From: DATMRF01 sp035566435
GTDB taxonomy: Bacteria > Verrucomicrobiota > Verrucomicrobiia > Limisphaerales > UBA8199
NCBI GenBank assembly: GCA_035566435.1
Contig: DATMRF010000100.1
Location: 25,754 to 89,753 of the forward strand
Direction of reading: 5' to 3'
Length of the DNA stretch: 64,000 bases
Numbering within the stretch: the stretch's first letter is position 1; each line of letters begins with the position of its first letter. This document shows, in pieces, positions 16,524-24,808 of the stretch. A model generated the notes under the pieces. That model searched no databases, had not been told where the DNA came from, and saw only the letters and a list, made by a program, of their open reading frames with translations. A program made the position numbers and the translations under genes.

Positions 16524-17765
16524 TCAGCGTTCGGGTTTCTTGAGACCCCACTTGTCCATTCTTGAGAGCAAAGTAGTTGGTTTCACTCCCAAGAGTTCCG
16601 CCGCGCCATCGGGTCCGCTGATTTTCCAATTCGCCGCCTCCAACACCTGCACCAGGTTGTCACGTTCGCGGCGTTGAAGTTCGGCTTCAGTGAGAAACTT
16701 GGGTTGCGCCGGGCTGCTGGTCGAAAAATCCGACCGGGCACTTGGGCGAGCAACGGGCGACGATGGTCCGGTGACGGGCAGGTCAAAATCCAAACCTCCG
16801 CCACGGGCCGAAATCACGGCGCGCTCAATCACATTACGCAATTCCCGCACATTGCCAGGCCAATCGTAACTCTGGAGTTGTGTGACCGCAGCCCTCGTCA
16901 GCCGGGGTTTGGCGCACTTCAATTCTCTGGTTGAGAGCTCGACAAAATGTATCGCCAGCAACGGAATGTCGTCCGTTCGTTCTCGCAACGGTGGAACTTG
17001 GATCGGAAAGACGTTCAGCCGGTAATAGAGGTCTTCACGGAAACGGCCGGCGGCTACTGCCTTTTTTAAATCCAGGTTCGTCGCGGCCACAATCCGCACA
17101 TTTGTGCGTCGCGTCCGGTCGTCACCCACTCGTTCGTACCGCTTCTCTTGAAGAATGCGCAGCAGCCTGTTCTGAATTTCCAAGGGAATTTCCCCCACTT
17201 CATCCAGGAGGATGGTTCCGCCCTCAGCTGTCTCAAAACGACCGGCCCGGTCCTTCACGGCTCCAGTGAACGACCCTCTGACATGGCCGAAAAACTCGCT
17301 TTCGAATAGCTCGCGTGGAATCGAGGCGCAATTGACTCGAACCAGCGGACCATCCTTGCGGGCGCTGCGCTGGTGGATTTCGTGGGCCACCAATTCCTTG
17401 CCGGTTCCGGTCTCGCCGAGAATGAGCACCGAAGCTTCCGTGGGAGCGACCACGTCAATTAGGCTGACGACATTCTCCAAGGCGGCGCTTTGGCCGACAA
17501 AGTTACCAAAGGACTTGGCTTCGACCACCATTTCCTGCTGATACGTATTCTGCAGTTCCTGTCGGGGATGGAGGTGCGGTTCAATTCCAGCGAAGTCCCG
17601 CACAAGCATGTCGTGAATCTCGCGTGCTGGCGGGTTGCGTTCTTCGGTCACAGCCACCTGCCATGCGACCGCCTGGTCTGCGGGCCGCAGGCCGTTTACT
17701 GCAAGAGATCGAGAACATGTGTCCATTCCTCCAGTAATGCGTCGCAAGCTCCCAAAGTTCGCCAA
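16524..17765 (-). CDS. sigma-54-dependent activator without sensor domain
   Basis: 413 residues. From about residue 70 on it is a full AAA+ activator: Walker A GETGTGKE, the sigma-54 contact loop GSFTGA (the standard form is GAFTGA), Walker B ILLDEVGEI, the arginine-finger region LNVFPIQVPPLRERTDDIPLL, WPGNVRELRNVIERA, and a C-terminal Fis-type HTH ending GVKPTTLLSRMDKWGLKKPE. It is closely similar to the gene at 21671-23302, by eye about nine of ten bases over the shared 1.1 kb. The GAF domain of the relative is replaced by about 70 unrelated residues, so its start and its input signal are uncertain. It may be constitutively active or controlled by a partner. Confidence 0.85.
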   Translation of the reverse strand: MANFGSLRRITGGMDTCSRSLAVNGLRPADQAVAWQVAVTEERNPPAREIHDMLVRDFAGIEPHLHPRQELQNTYQQEMVVEAKSFGNFVGQSAALENVVSLIDVVAPTEASVLILGETGTGKELVAHEIHQRSARKDGPLVRVNCASIPRELFESEFFGHVRGSFTGAVKDRAGRFETAEGGTILLDEVGEIPLEIQNRLLRILQEKRYERVGDDRTRRTNVRIVAATNLDLKKAVAAGRFREDLYYRLNVFPIQVPPLRERTDDIPLLAIHFVELSTRELKCAKPRLTRAAVTQLQSYDWPGNVRELRNVIERAVISARGGGLDFDLPVTGPSSPVARPSARSDFSTSSPAQPKFLTEAELQRRERDNLVQVLEAANWKISGPDGAAELLGVKPTTLLSRMDKWGLKKPER

Positions 17766-18037
17766 AATGGTTGCACCTTATTTTGATTCCGGGACAATAA
17801 GAGCCTCGTTAGCTTGGGAGATGTCACCCGCGGATTGGCTTGTTGCTGCCCTGCAGTTTCTGACGATTAATCCAGCGGGATAACCCCGAGCCTCAAATCA
17901 TTACCAAGGCAAAAGACTTCATCCGTAAGCATCATGCCGAAGGCTTGAGCCTTTCCATTTCTGCAAATTGTTCAAGCGTGCCATCCCGCGCTTTTGTATT
18001 GGATGACAGCCTTTGCGGGCGTATAAGGCAGGTGATC

Positions 18038-18604
18038 ATGTCTGAAAATGCTGAGATCACGCAGGTTTTTCATGCGATTGGTCGCAGCGAAGAAGGCGCG
18101 GCCGAGAAGCTGCTTCCGCTGGTTTATGCCGAGTTGAGGCGGTTAGCAGGCGCGCGCATGGCGCATGAGATGCCCGGCCAAACGCTTCAGCCGACGGCCT
18201 TGGTCCACGAGGCGTGGTTACGGCTGGTGTCCGACGGCGACCGAACCTGGCAAAACCGCGCGCATTTTTTCGGCGCCGCCGCTGAAGCGATGCGCCGCAT
18301 TTTGATCGAGCGGGCACGCCACAAATCCCGCCTCAAGCATGGCGGTGGTCAGGCGCGGTTGAACATCGAGGATTTGGAGCTGGCCCAGACAACGCCCGAC
18401 GACAAAGTTTTGCTGGTTGACGAAGCCCTGGCCTGCCTCAAAGTTGAGGATCCCGAACTGGAGCGCATTGTCGTGCTGAAATTCTTCGGCGGCTTGAGCA
18501 ATGAGGAAATCGCTGAGAATCTGGAGCTTGCGCCCCGTACGCTGGACCGGGAGTGGGCGTATGCCAGGGCTTGGCTTTTTCGCTACATTAGCGAGCACAC
18601 ATGA
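18038..18604 (+). CDS. ECF RNA polymerase sigma factor (kinase-associated group)
   Basis: 188 residues from an ATG preceded by AGGCAGGTGATC, an acceptable ribosome binding site. It shows sigma-2 (LLPLVYAELRRLAGARMAHE, TLQPTALVHEAWLRL, FFGAAAEAMRRILIERAR) and sigma-4 (ERIVVLKFFGGLSNEEIAENLELAPRTLDREWAYARAWL). The form ALVHEAWLRL with AMRRILIE is that of the TIGR02999-type sigma factors common in Acidobacteria, Planctomycetes and Verrucomicrobia, often found beside Ser/Thr kinases. A kinase gene follows after 68 nt. There is no anti-sigma gene, so control through the kinase is likely but inferred. An in-frame upstream extension to 17945 has no support. Confidence 0.92.
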   Translation: MSENAEITQVFHAIGRSEEGAAEKLLPLVYAELRRLAGARMAHEMPGQTLQPTALVHEAWLRLVSDGDRTWQNRAHFFGAAAEAMRRILIERARHKSRLKHGGGQARLNIEDLELAQTTPDDKVLLVDEALACLKVEDPELERIVVLKFFGGLSNEEIAENLELAPRTLDREWAYARAWLFRYISEHT

Positions 18605-18672
18605 ACGCCGAAAATCCTGCAACATTTTGGCGAAAGTGGTCTGCGTTTGTCGCATAAGAGATCAATGGACAG

Positions 18673-21612
18673 ATGAGTACTCGAAACCCGCGCGAAAAGG
18701 CGGTGTTTGTTGGTGCGCTGGCAAACACTGACCCAGAGCAACGCCGTCAGTTCCTCGACCAGGCGTGCGGCGCCGACCAGGCGTTGCGCGATCAGGTTGA
18801 GAAGCTATTGGCCCTTTCGCAAAGCGCCGGCGATTTCTTCAATGACTGTGCTCCTGCCTTGGAACCGGCGGCCGCCGCTGCTGCCCAGGTCCTTTCGGCG
18901 GCAGAATCGGCGCAGGAGCCTGAGTTCTCCGAGACCAAGTGCATCGGACCCTACAAATTACTCCAGAAGCTTGGGGAAGGCGGTTGCGGGGTGGTCTATA
19001 TGGCGGAGCAGGAACAGCCCATTCGCCGCCGGGTGGCTCTGAAGATCATCAAGCTGGGGATGGATACCAGGAATGTGATCGCCCGATTCGAGGCCGAGCG
19101 CCAGGCCCTGGCCCTGATGGATCATCCCAACATTGCGCGGGTTCTGGATGCTGGAGCCACCGACACCGGACGGCCGTACTTTGTGATGGAACTGGTCTAT
19201 GGGGTCAAGATCACCGATTACTGCGACCAGAACCGTGTGAGCATGCGGGAACGGCTGCAGTTGTTCATCCAGGTCTGCAACGCGGTCCAGCACGCTCATC
19301 AAAAGGGTATTATCCATCGCGATCTCAAGCCGTCCAACATCATGGTCACCATGAATGACGGAGTTCCGGCTCCCAAAGTGATTGATTTCGGGATTGCCAA
19401 AGCCACCGAACAACGCCTGACGGACAAGACGCTCTTCACCTCCTACGCCCAATTGATGGGCACCCCCGCCTACATGAGTCCCGAGCAGATGGAGTTTAGC
19501 GGGTTGAACCTGGACACCCGGAGCGACATTTATTCCCTCGGTATATTGCTTTACGAACTCCTGACGGGTCGCACCCCCTTTGACACTGCGGATTTGTTAA
19601 AATTGGGGGTAGACGAACTGAGACGCACGGTCTGTGAGCAGGAACCGTTGAGCCCTTCGGCCAAACTCCAAACGCTGAACAACGAGGAAATGACCAAGAC
19701 CGCCAAGCGGCGACATATCGAGCCGCCACGGCTGTTGTCTCAGCTTCGAGGTGATTTGGATTGGATTGTGCTGAAGTGCCTGGAGAAGGACCGCACGCGC
19801 CGCTATGCGACAGCCAACGGGCTGGCAATGGACATAGAGCGTTACCTGCATGAGGAAACTGTTCTAGCGCGTCCACCCAGCCAATTGTATCGGCTACAGA
19901 AGCTCGTGAGGAGAAACCGGATGGTATTCCTGTCCGGAGCCGCAGCCGCAGCCGCTTTGCTCCTGGGCACTATCATTTCGACAATGATGTTCGTCAAAGA
20001 GCGGGAGGCCCGAAGTGCCGAGGCACGGTTGAGGAGAGAGGCTGAATTACGAGAACAAGCGTCTCATGTCGCGTCGTTGGTAACTCAAGGCCGTTTTGAC
20101 GAGGCGGACAAGCTCGTGGCAGGTCTTCCGCTAAACAAGCCTTCGGTCGAGGTTTCTGCTGAACTGAGTGCGCTGGGTGACTGGCATGCCGCCAATGGCC
20201 GGTGGGCTGATGCGGCGGCGCGGTTCGAGTCAGTGATGAAGGTGAACCAACTCGATCCGACAGACCTGATTTCTGAGGATCAATTGAAATTGGCGGCTAC
20301 CTTCCTCAAGTCGGGAAACCGGCAGGGTTACGAGCAGTTCCTCCAGATGGAAATAGCCAAGTTAAGCCCAATCAACATCGCTTCAGATTACCGGACCTTC
20401 AAAGTCGGCTTGGTGCTGCCACCCGATCCAAACATGCTGCAATCGTTTGTTCTCGGAGCGGAGCTCGTTGAACAGAGATTTCCGAATGCGAAAGAGTTGC
20501 GCCCAAACGCGCGTCATGCGGTGCAATGGTCGGAGACGCTGGCTCTGCTGGAATATCGGCAGGGCCATTTTATGGAAGCCATCGGTTGGTGTTATCGTCA
20601 TGGCATGGATGCCACCGACGCGCGAACCGCTACTACCTCCTTGATAAAAGCCATGTCGGGCTGGCGATTGGCTGGTTATAAAGAGGCCGCTGCGAATTGG
20701 AACCAGGCCTTCGAGTTGATCCATGCCAAGTCGAAGGAAGGCCTCGATATCGGGAGCCTTCCTTCGACGTTATTTCCAGGGACAACGGAAGACCTCGAGG
20801 GTTCCTGGTACGATTGGGTAATTGCGGATCTCCTGATGCGCGAGTGCGATGAACTGTTTGCGCAGAGCGAGCGCACTCTGGATTCGGTGCCCAAGTCCAA
20901 TTCTCCTTCCAATGCGACCATTGTGGACCTCGTCCGGGCGCTGGGCGAGTGGCATGCCGTGCGTGGTGAATGGGAGCAGGCGAGCAGCCGCTTTTCTCAG
21001 TTGCCCGAGGACGGTGGTGCCAGGGATCACTTCATCAGTGCAATAATTGCTCTAAAGCTGGGCGATGAACCAGGTTTCCTTCGTGTTCGCGACCGGACCA
21101 TCACCCGGTTCAACGGCACAACGGAGCCATGGGGTTATGAGAACGTTATGCAAGCGGGCTTGCTCCGGCCTTTCGATAACACTTCCGTAGCGGCCTTGGA
21201 ACCCATTGTCCAATTCCTCGAACGCGCCGTGGCCAGCGCCGAGCCGCTCAAGGAAGGAACGTATGTGCCTGCCTCATGGGATTTGACACTGCTCGGCCTC
21301 TTTGAATACAGGCGCGGCAATTACGCCAAGGCCCTAAATAACTGCCAGCGCAGCCTTGTTACGTGCACGTATTTGGCAATGCCCGCTGCCACGGATCGGG
21401 TCATCCGCGCCCTGTGCTTCTCCAGGCTTGGCGATGATGCGAGTGCGCGCTCGGAGTTGGACGGGGCAAAAAGCCTTGTCCAGAGCGGTCTCAATATTGG
21501 ATACGACAGGTGGAACTGGCCAGCGTGGGCTTTTGTTCGCCTCCTGCTCCAGGAGACTGACAGCATGATTCCGCAAGCGCCGCCTCCCGAATCCCCCCAA
21601 GTAAATCATTAA
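18673..21612 (+). CDS. membrane Ser/Thr protein kinase with TPR-like C-terminal domain
   Basis: 979 residues. Residues 1-90 form the small helical leader often seen before these kinases (RRQFLDQACGADQALRDQVEKLL). The kinase domain spans about 94-385: GEGGCGVVY glycine loop, Lys124 in VALKII, catalytic HRDLKPSN (His215, Asp217), DFG (Asp238) and GTPAYMSPEQ activation segment. One TM helix lies at about 417-441. The remaining 530 residues are helical repeats resembling TPRs (GDWHAANGRWADAAARFE, EWHAVRGEWEQASSRFSQL) and would be outside the cytoplasm if the kinase is inside. It probably acts with the ECF sigma factor upstream; the substrate is unknown. Confidence 0.92.
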   Translation: MSTRNPREKAVFVGALANTDPEQRRQFLDQACGADQALRDQVEKLLALSQSAGDFFNDCAPALEPAAAAAAQVLSAAESAQEPEFSETKCIGPYKLLQKLGEGGCGVVYMAEQEQPIRRRVALKIIKLGMDTRNVIARFEAERQALALMDHPNIARVLDAGATDTGRPYFVMELVYGVKITDYCDQNRVSMRERLQLFIQVCNAVQHAHQKGIIHRDLKPSNIMVTMNDGVPAPKVIDFGIAKATEQRLTDKTLFTSYAQLMGTPAYMSPEQMEFSGLNLDTRSDIYSLGILLYELLTGRTPFDTADLLKLGVDELRRTVCEQEPLSPSAKLQTLNNEEMTKTAKRRHIEPPRLLSQLRGDLDWIVLKCLEKDRTRRYATANGLAMDIERYLHEETVLARPPSQLYRLQKLVRRNRMVFLSGAAAAAALLLGTIISTMMFVKEREARSAEARLRREAELREQASHVASLVTQGRFDEADKLVAGLPLNKPSVEVSAELSALGDWHAANGRWADAAARFESVMKVNQLDPTDLISEDQLKLAATFLKSGNRQGYEQFLQMEIAKLSPINIASDYRTFKVGLVLPPDPNMLQSFVLGAELVEQRFPNAKELRPNARHAVQWSETLALLEYRQGHFMEAIGWCYRHGMDATDARTATTSLIKAMSGWRLAGYKEAAANWNQAFELIHAKSKEGLDIGSLPSTLFPGTTEDLEGSWYDWVIADLLMRECDELFAQSERTLDSVPKSNSPSNATIVDLVRALGEWHAVRGEWEQASSRFSQLPEDGGARDHFISAIIALKLGDEPGFLRVRDRTITRFNGTTEPWGYENVMQAGLLRPFDNTSVAALEPIVQFLERAVASAEPLKEGTYVPASWDLTLLGLFEYRRGNYAKALNNCQRSLVTCTYLAMPAATDRVIRALCFSRLGDDASARSELDGAKSLVQSGLNIGYDRWNWPAWAFVRLLLQETDSMIPQAPPPESPQVNH

Positions 21613-21670
21613 GCGTTCCCATCCGCAGTGGAAGGTCCCCAGAAGACCAACTCGAACTCAGTCAGGATGG

Positions 21671-23302
21671 TCAACGCTCAGGTTTCTTGAGACCCCACTT
21701 GTCCATCCTCGAAAGCAAAGTAGTTGGTTTCACTCCCAAGAGTTCCGCCGCGCCATCGGGTCCGCTGATTTTCCAATTCGCCGCATCCAACACTTGCACG
21801 AGGTTGTCACGTTCGCGGCGTTGAAGTTCAGCTTCAGTGAGAAACTTGGGTTGCGCCGCATTCCCGGTCGAAGCAGCACTCGGTCGAGCCACAGGCACAG
21901 ATTGACCGGTCACGGGAAAGTCAAAATCCAGAGCGCCGCCACGGGCTAAAATAACGGCGCGCTCGATCACGTTGCGCAATTCACGGATATTGCCCGGCCA
22001 ATCGTAACTCTGGAGCTTGGCGATGCCCGCCCGGGTCAGCCGGGGTTTCGCGCACTTCAAGTCTTTGGCGGAGAGTTCGACAAAATGTTTCGCCAGCAAC
22101 GGAATGTCGTCCATTCGGTCTCGCAGCGGTGGAGCCTGGATCGGAAAGACGTTCAGCCGGTAGTAGAGGTCTTCACGGAATTTGCCCGCGCTAGCCTCTT
22201 TCTTCAAATCGCGGTTGGTGGCGGCCACAACGCGCACATTCGCTCGACGTGTTCGGTCATCGCCAACGCGTTCATATCGTTTCTCCTGGAGAACGCGGAG
22301 CAGCTTGTTCTGGATGTTCAATGGAATTTCTCCCACTTCATCCAGAAAAATGGTCCCGCCCTCAGCTGTTTCAAAACGTCCGGCCCGATCCTTCACCGCA
22401 CCTGTAAATGAGCCTCTGACATGGCCGAAGAATTCGCTTTCGAACAACTCTCGGGGAATTGAGGCGCAATTGACCCGAACCAAGGGGCCATCCTTGCGCG
22501 CGCTGCGTTGGTGAATTTCGTGGGCGACCAATTCCTTGCCTGTTCCCGTCTCACCGAGAATAAGCACCGAAGCCTCCGTGGGCGCCACCAAGTCAATCTG
22601 GCTGACGATGTGTTTCAACGCCGCGCTTTGTCCAACCAGATTGCCAAAGGCCCTGGCCTCAACCACCGCTTCCTGCAGATAACTATTCTGAAGTTCCAAT
22701 TGCGCCTTGAGATGCTGGATTTCCTCAAAGGCGCGCGCGTTGGCGATAGCGGCGCCCACGTTATCCGCGAAGATCCGTCCCCATGGCGTGAATGACTCCG
22801 GTATGTATTCGCGAGCAAAACCCACAGTGGCTCCCAAAACATCTCCTTTAAACTCAATAGGGCGGATCCCGCATTCAAGGATACCCTCTTCCCGCAACCA
22901 TTCGAATCCGGCAACGGATACCGGCTGCTTGTCCGGGCTTCTTAGCACTTTCAACTGACCACTTGCTATCGCTTCTCCAAGCGGGCCGAAATTCAGTGGC
23001 AGGCGAGCATTGAGGTCCTCGCACGGCTGCGGCCCCTTTGCGGGCTCCGGAAGGGATCTCCCTCTTCCCGCAACCAGGTGCAGGCAGCGGGACTGGTCAG
23101 GACAAACAGGCCGATACTTGCACGTCGCGCATAGGTCACCTTTTTCGATCAACCAGACCTGGGAGAAAACGAACTCCGTGCGCTCGACTGCGCGCTCGAC
23201 AATTTTCTTCAACAGAGGCTCCACCGACCGCTCCTGGGCAATCTCGAGGAGCAACTGCGCTCCGAAATGAGGATCGAACCGTCTGTCGCTCGTTGGGTCC
23301 AT
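21671..23302 (-). CDS. sigma-54-dependent activator with Cys-rich GAF sensor domain
   Basis: 543 residues. An N-terminal GAF-like domain (about 15-195) contains four cysteines in the order C58-x2-C61-x5-C67-x5-C73, which could hold a metal or Fe-S centre. A short coiled-coil linker (about 195-220) follows, then the AAA+ domain with GETGTGKE, GSFTGA, IFLDEVGEI and WPGNIRELRNVIERA, and a Fis-type HTH. It is transcribed away from the thioredoxin-like gene at 23498. The shared gap holds a perfect palindrome and a sigma-54 promoter facing that gene, so the likely job is activating the trx-dedA-glgP-pfkA operon. The ligand or redox signal is not known. Confidence 0.92.
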   Translation of the reverse strand: MDPTSDRRFDPHFGAQLLLEIAQERSVEPLLKKIVERAVERTEFVFSQVWLIEKGDLCATCKYRPVCPDQSRCLHLVAGRGRSLPEPAKGPQPCEDLNARLPLNFGPLGEAIASGQLKVLRSPDKQPVSVAGFEWLREEGILECGIRPIEFKGDVLGATVGFAREYIPESFTPWGRIFADNVGAAIANARAFEEIQHLKAQLELQNSYLQEAVVEARAFGNLVGQSAALKHIVSQIDLVAPTEASVLILGETGTGKELVAHEIHQRSARKDGPLVRVNCASIPRELFESEFFGHVRGSFTGAVKDRAGRFETAEGGTIFLDEVGEIPLNIQNKLLRVLQEKRYERVGDDRTRRANVRVVAATNRDLKKEASAGKFREDLYYRLNVFPIQAPPLRDRMDDIPLLAKHFVELSAKDLKCAKPRLTRAGIAKLQSYDWPGNIRELRNVIERAVILARGGALDFDFPVTGQSVPVARPSAASTGNAAQPKFLTEAELQRRERDNLVQVLDAANWKISGPDGAAELLGVKPTTLLSRMDKWGLKKPER

Positions 23303-23335
23303 TATCGGATTTTATCGCCCCCTTTGGTCCCGGGC

Positions 23336-23354
23336 AAACCGTAAATTACGGTTT
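23336..23354. promoter_or_regulatory. perfect palindrome, candidate activator binding site
   Basis: AAACCGTAA-A-TTACGGTTT is a perfect 9-bp inverted repeat with one central base. It lies about 105-120 nt upstream of the sigma-54 element and 34 nt in front of the divergent activator gene, the normal distance for an enhancer-type site. Binding by the neighbouring Fis-type HTH is inferred. Confidence 0.6.
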
Positions 23355-23446
23355 TTCGGGGATTCACTTTTTCGAAACAGGGGAAGGCTCCACAGTGATG
23401 ATTGCAAGTCGCTGGTATGCAATGTTTTATTCTTTCTCCAGCCTCT

Positions 23447-23462
23447 TGGCACAGACCGTGCC
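23447..23462 (+). promoter_or_regulatory. sigma-54 (-24/-12) promoter for the trx-dedA-glgP-pfkA operon
   Basis: TGGCACAGACCGTGCC matches TGGCAC-R-N4-TTGCW with the essential GG and GC elements exactly 10 nt apart (GG 23448-23449, GC 23460-23461). Transcription would start near 23473, about 25 nt before the trx ATG. The divergent sigma-54 activator and upstream palindrome support it. Confidence 0.72.
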
Positions 23463-23497
23463 TAAGTCCTTTCGCAATTGAACAAAGAAACGAAAAG

Positions 23498-23872
23498 ATG
23501 AACACGAGTGAAAACATCCCAACGACCTTGCACCTCACCACAGCGAGTTTCGAGGCGGAAGTGCTGAAATCCAAACAGCCAGTATTGGTTGTTTTCACAG
23601 CCCCTTGGAGCCGGCCTTGCCAGGTCCTTGACCCTATTCTTCAAGAGCTGGCGCGTGACTGGGCAGGAAGAGTGAAGGTGGTCAGCGTCAACGCGGATGA
23701 TTCCCTCGACCTCAGTCTGTGTTATGACATTCAGTCCATCCCCACAGTGCTCTACTTCGTCGAAGGAAAACTGCGGGTTCAGATTGTGGGCACAGCCACG
23801 AAGGACGCGATTCTCGCCAAGCTGAAAGGCTCCGGCTTGGCGGCTCGCAAAACCGGCCCGTTTCACTCGTAG
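23498..23872 (+). CDS. thioredoxin-like protein with Ser-Arg-Pro-Cys active site
   Basis: 124 residues, the length of a stand-alone thioredoxin. The fold is clear: VLVVFTAPWSRPCQVLDPILQELA at about 29-52, VKVVSVNADDS, and the cis-proline segment SIPTVLYFVEGK near 83-94. The active site reads W37-S-R-P-C41 instead of WCGPC, so the first, nucleophilic cysteine is replaced by serine. It cannot perform normal dithiol exchange and may act as a chaperone, a monothiol enzyme or a docking protein. It is the first gene after the sigma-54 promoter. A longer in-frame start at 23402 would lie upstream of the promoter and is rejected. Confidence 0.87.
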   Translation: MNTSENIPTTLHLTTASFEAEVLKSKQPVLVVFTAPWSRPCQVLDPILQELARDWAGRVKVVSVNADDSLDLSLCYDIQSIPTVLYFVEGKLRVQIVGTATKDAILAKLKGSGLAARKTGPFHS

Positions 23873-23898
23873 CCATCAGCTAACTCACAATAAGCCCT

Positions 23899-24039
23899 AT
23901 GGACCCACTCACAATAATCGCACTCGTAGTCATCAGCACGCTGTATGGGCTCGCCTGGCATGATCAGCCAGCGGGGAACCCGGAAAAGAAGTCGCCGGTC
24001 GAGAATCTGGCGAGACCCCAACAGGGGGGGAAAACATGA
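23899..24039 (+). CDS. 46-residue single-pass membrane peptide
   Basis: The frame reads MDPLTIIALVVISTLYGLAW followed by a polar tail rich in Pro, Lys and Glu. The hydrophobic stretch at residues 4-19 is long enough to cross the membrane. The stop overlaps the dedA start as ATGA (ATG at 24036), a strong hint of real translation and coupling. I know no family for it. A second small membrane peptide follows dedA. Confidence 0.55.
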   Translation: MDPLTIIALVVISTLYGLAWHDQPAGNPEKKSPVENLARPQQGGKT

Positions 24040-24689
24040 ACCATATTACCCAATTCCTTATTTCATATGGCGGGATGTTCCTGTTTCTGGTCGGTTTCGC
24101 GGAACAGAGCGGATTGCCGTTTCCGGGGGCGCCGTGGCTCCTAGCGGCAGGGGCGTTGGCCGCCAGCGGCAGGTTTAGTCTGATCGCCGCAGTCTGCTGG
24201 GCTGCGGCCGGCTGTTTGGCTGCAGACGCGATTTGGTTTCACCTGGGACACCGCGGCAAGTCCCGCGTTTTCCGAGTGTTCCCCCATCTGCATGCTGTGC
24301 GGTCCAGGCTTCAACAAACAACACTCACCGGCTCGATCCTCCACGGCGCCCGGATGCTAACGGCTGCAAAATTCCTGCCGTTCGGCTCAGTCGTGCCCCT
24401 GCATGCCGGCGCGCTGGAGGTCGGTTCGTTGCGCTTCCTGCTGGTGGATGCTTTCACCTCGGTCTTTTACGCCGCCGCGTATGCCTTCTTGGGATTCGTT
24501 TTCCACAAACAACTGGGACAGGTGGTGGCATTCCTTCGAAAGCTGGGTGCCGTTTCTTCGCTGCTGATCGTCGTCTTGGCGGGAACATACGTCGTTCATT
24601 GGTTTTTCAAGCATCACCCGAAGAGGGAGGCCCGGCCTGAACCCGAGAAAAGCAAAGCTGAAGGGACCATATGTGTTACATGCTCATAA
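24036..24689 (+). CDS. DedA-family membrane protein
   Basis: 217 residues with four to five hydrophobic segments. The family signature appears as FAEQSGLPFPGAPWLLAAGALAASG near the N-terminus and HGARMLTAAKFLPFGSVVPLHAGALEVGSLRFLLVDAF in the middle, which corresponds to the conserved F/Y-x-R-x-hydrophobic-P-x-x-R/P-G segment of DedA/VTT proteins. Such proteins are linked to undecaprenyl-phosphate or phospholipid flipping and membrane-potential homeostasis. The usual Arg near the second GA segment appears changed (PLHAGALE). The gene overlaps the 46-residue peptide gene by 4 nt. Confidence 0.85.
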   Translation: MNHITQFLISYGGMFLFLVGFAEQSGLPFPGAPWLLAAGALAASGRFSLIAAVCWAAAGCLAADAIWFHLGHRGKSRVFRVFPHLHAVRSRLQQTTLTGSILHGARMLTAAKFLPFGSVVPLHAGALEVGSLRFLLVDAFTSVFYAAAYAFLGFVFHKQLGQVVAFLRKLGAVSSLLIVVLAGTYVVHWFFKHHPKREARPEPEKSKAEGTICVTCS

Positions 24690-24757
24690 TTGCCGCACTG
24701 TATCTGGCCGCTTTTTTTCTGGCAAACAACGACCCCAAAGACGAAAGCAGATTTTAA
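24671..24757 (+). CDS. 28-residue membrane peptide overlapping the dedA end
   Basis: The frame MCYMLIIAALYLAAFFLANN continues with the charged tail DPKDESRF. It starts 19 nt before the dedA stop in another frame and ends 52 nt before the next gene. Composition and layout resemble the 46-residue peptide before dedA: a short hydrophobic helix and a polar C-terminus. It is too short to prove by eye, so support comes only from position, hydrophobicity and the clean start and stop. Confidence 0.35.
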   Translation: MCYMLIIAALYLAAFFLANNDPKDESRF

Positions 24758-24808
24758 GCGCAGGGCGTGCTGAATCAAAACTACCAACATGATCGAACTC
24801 CATTTCCT

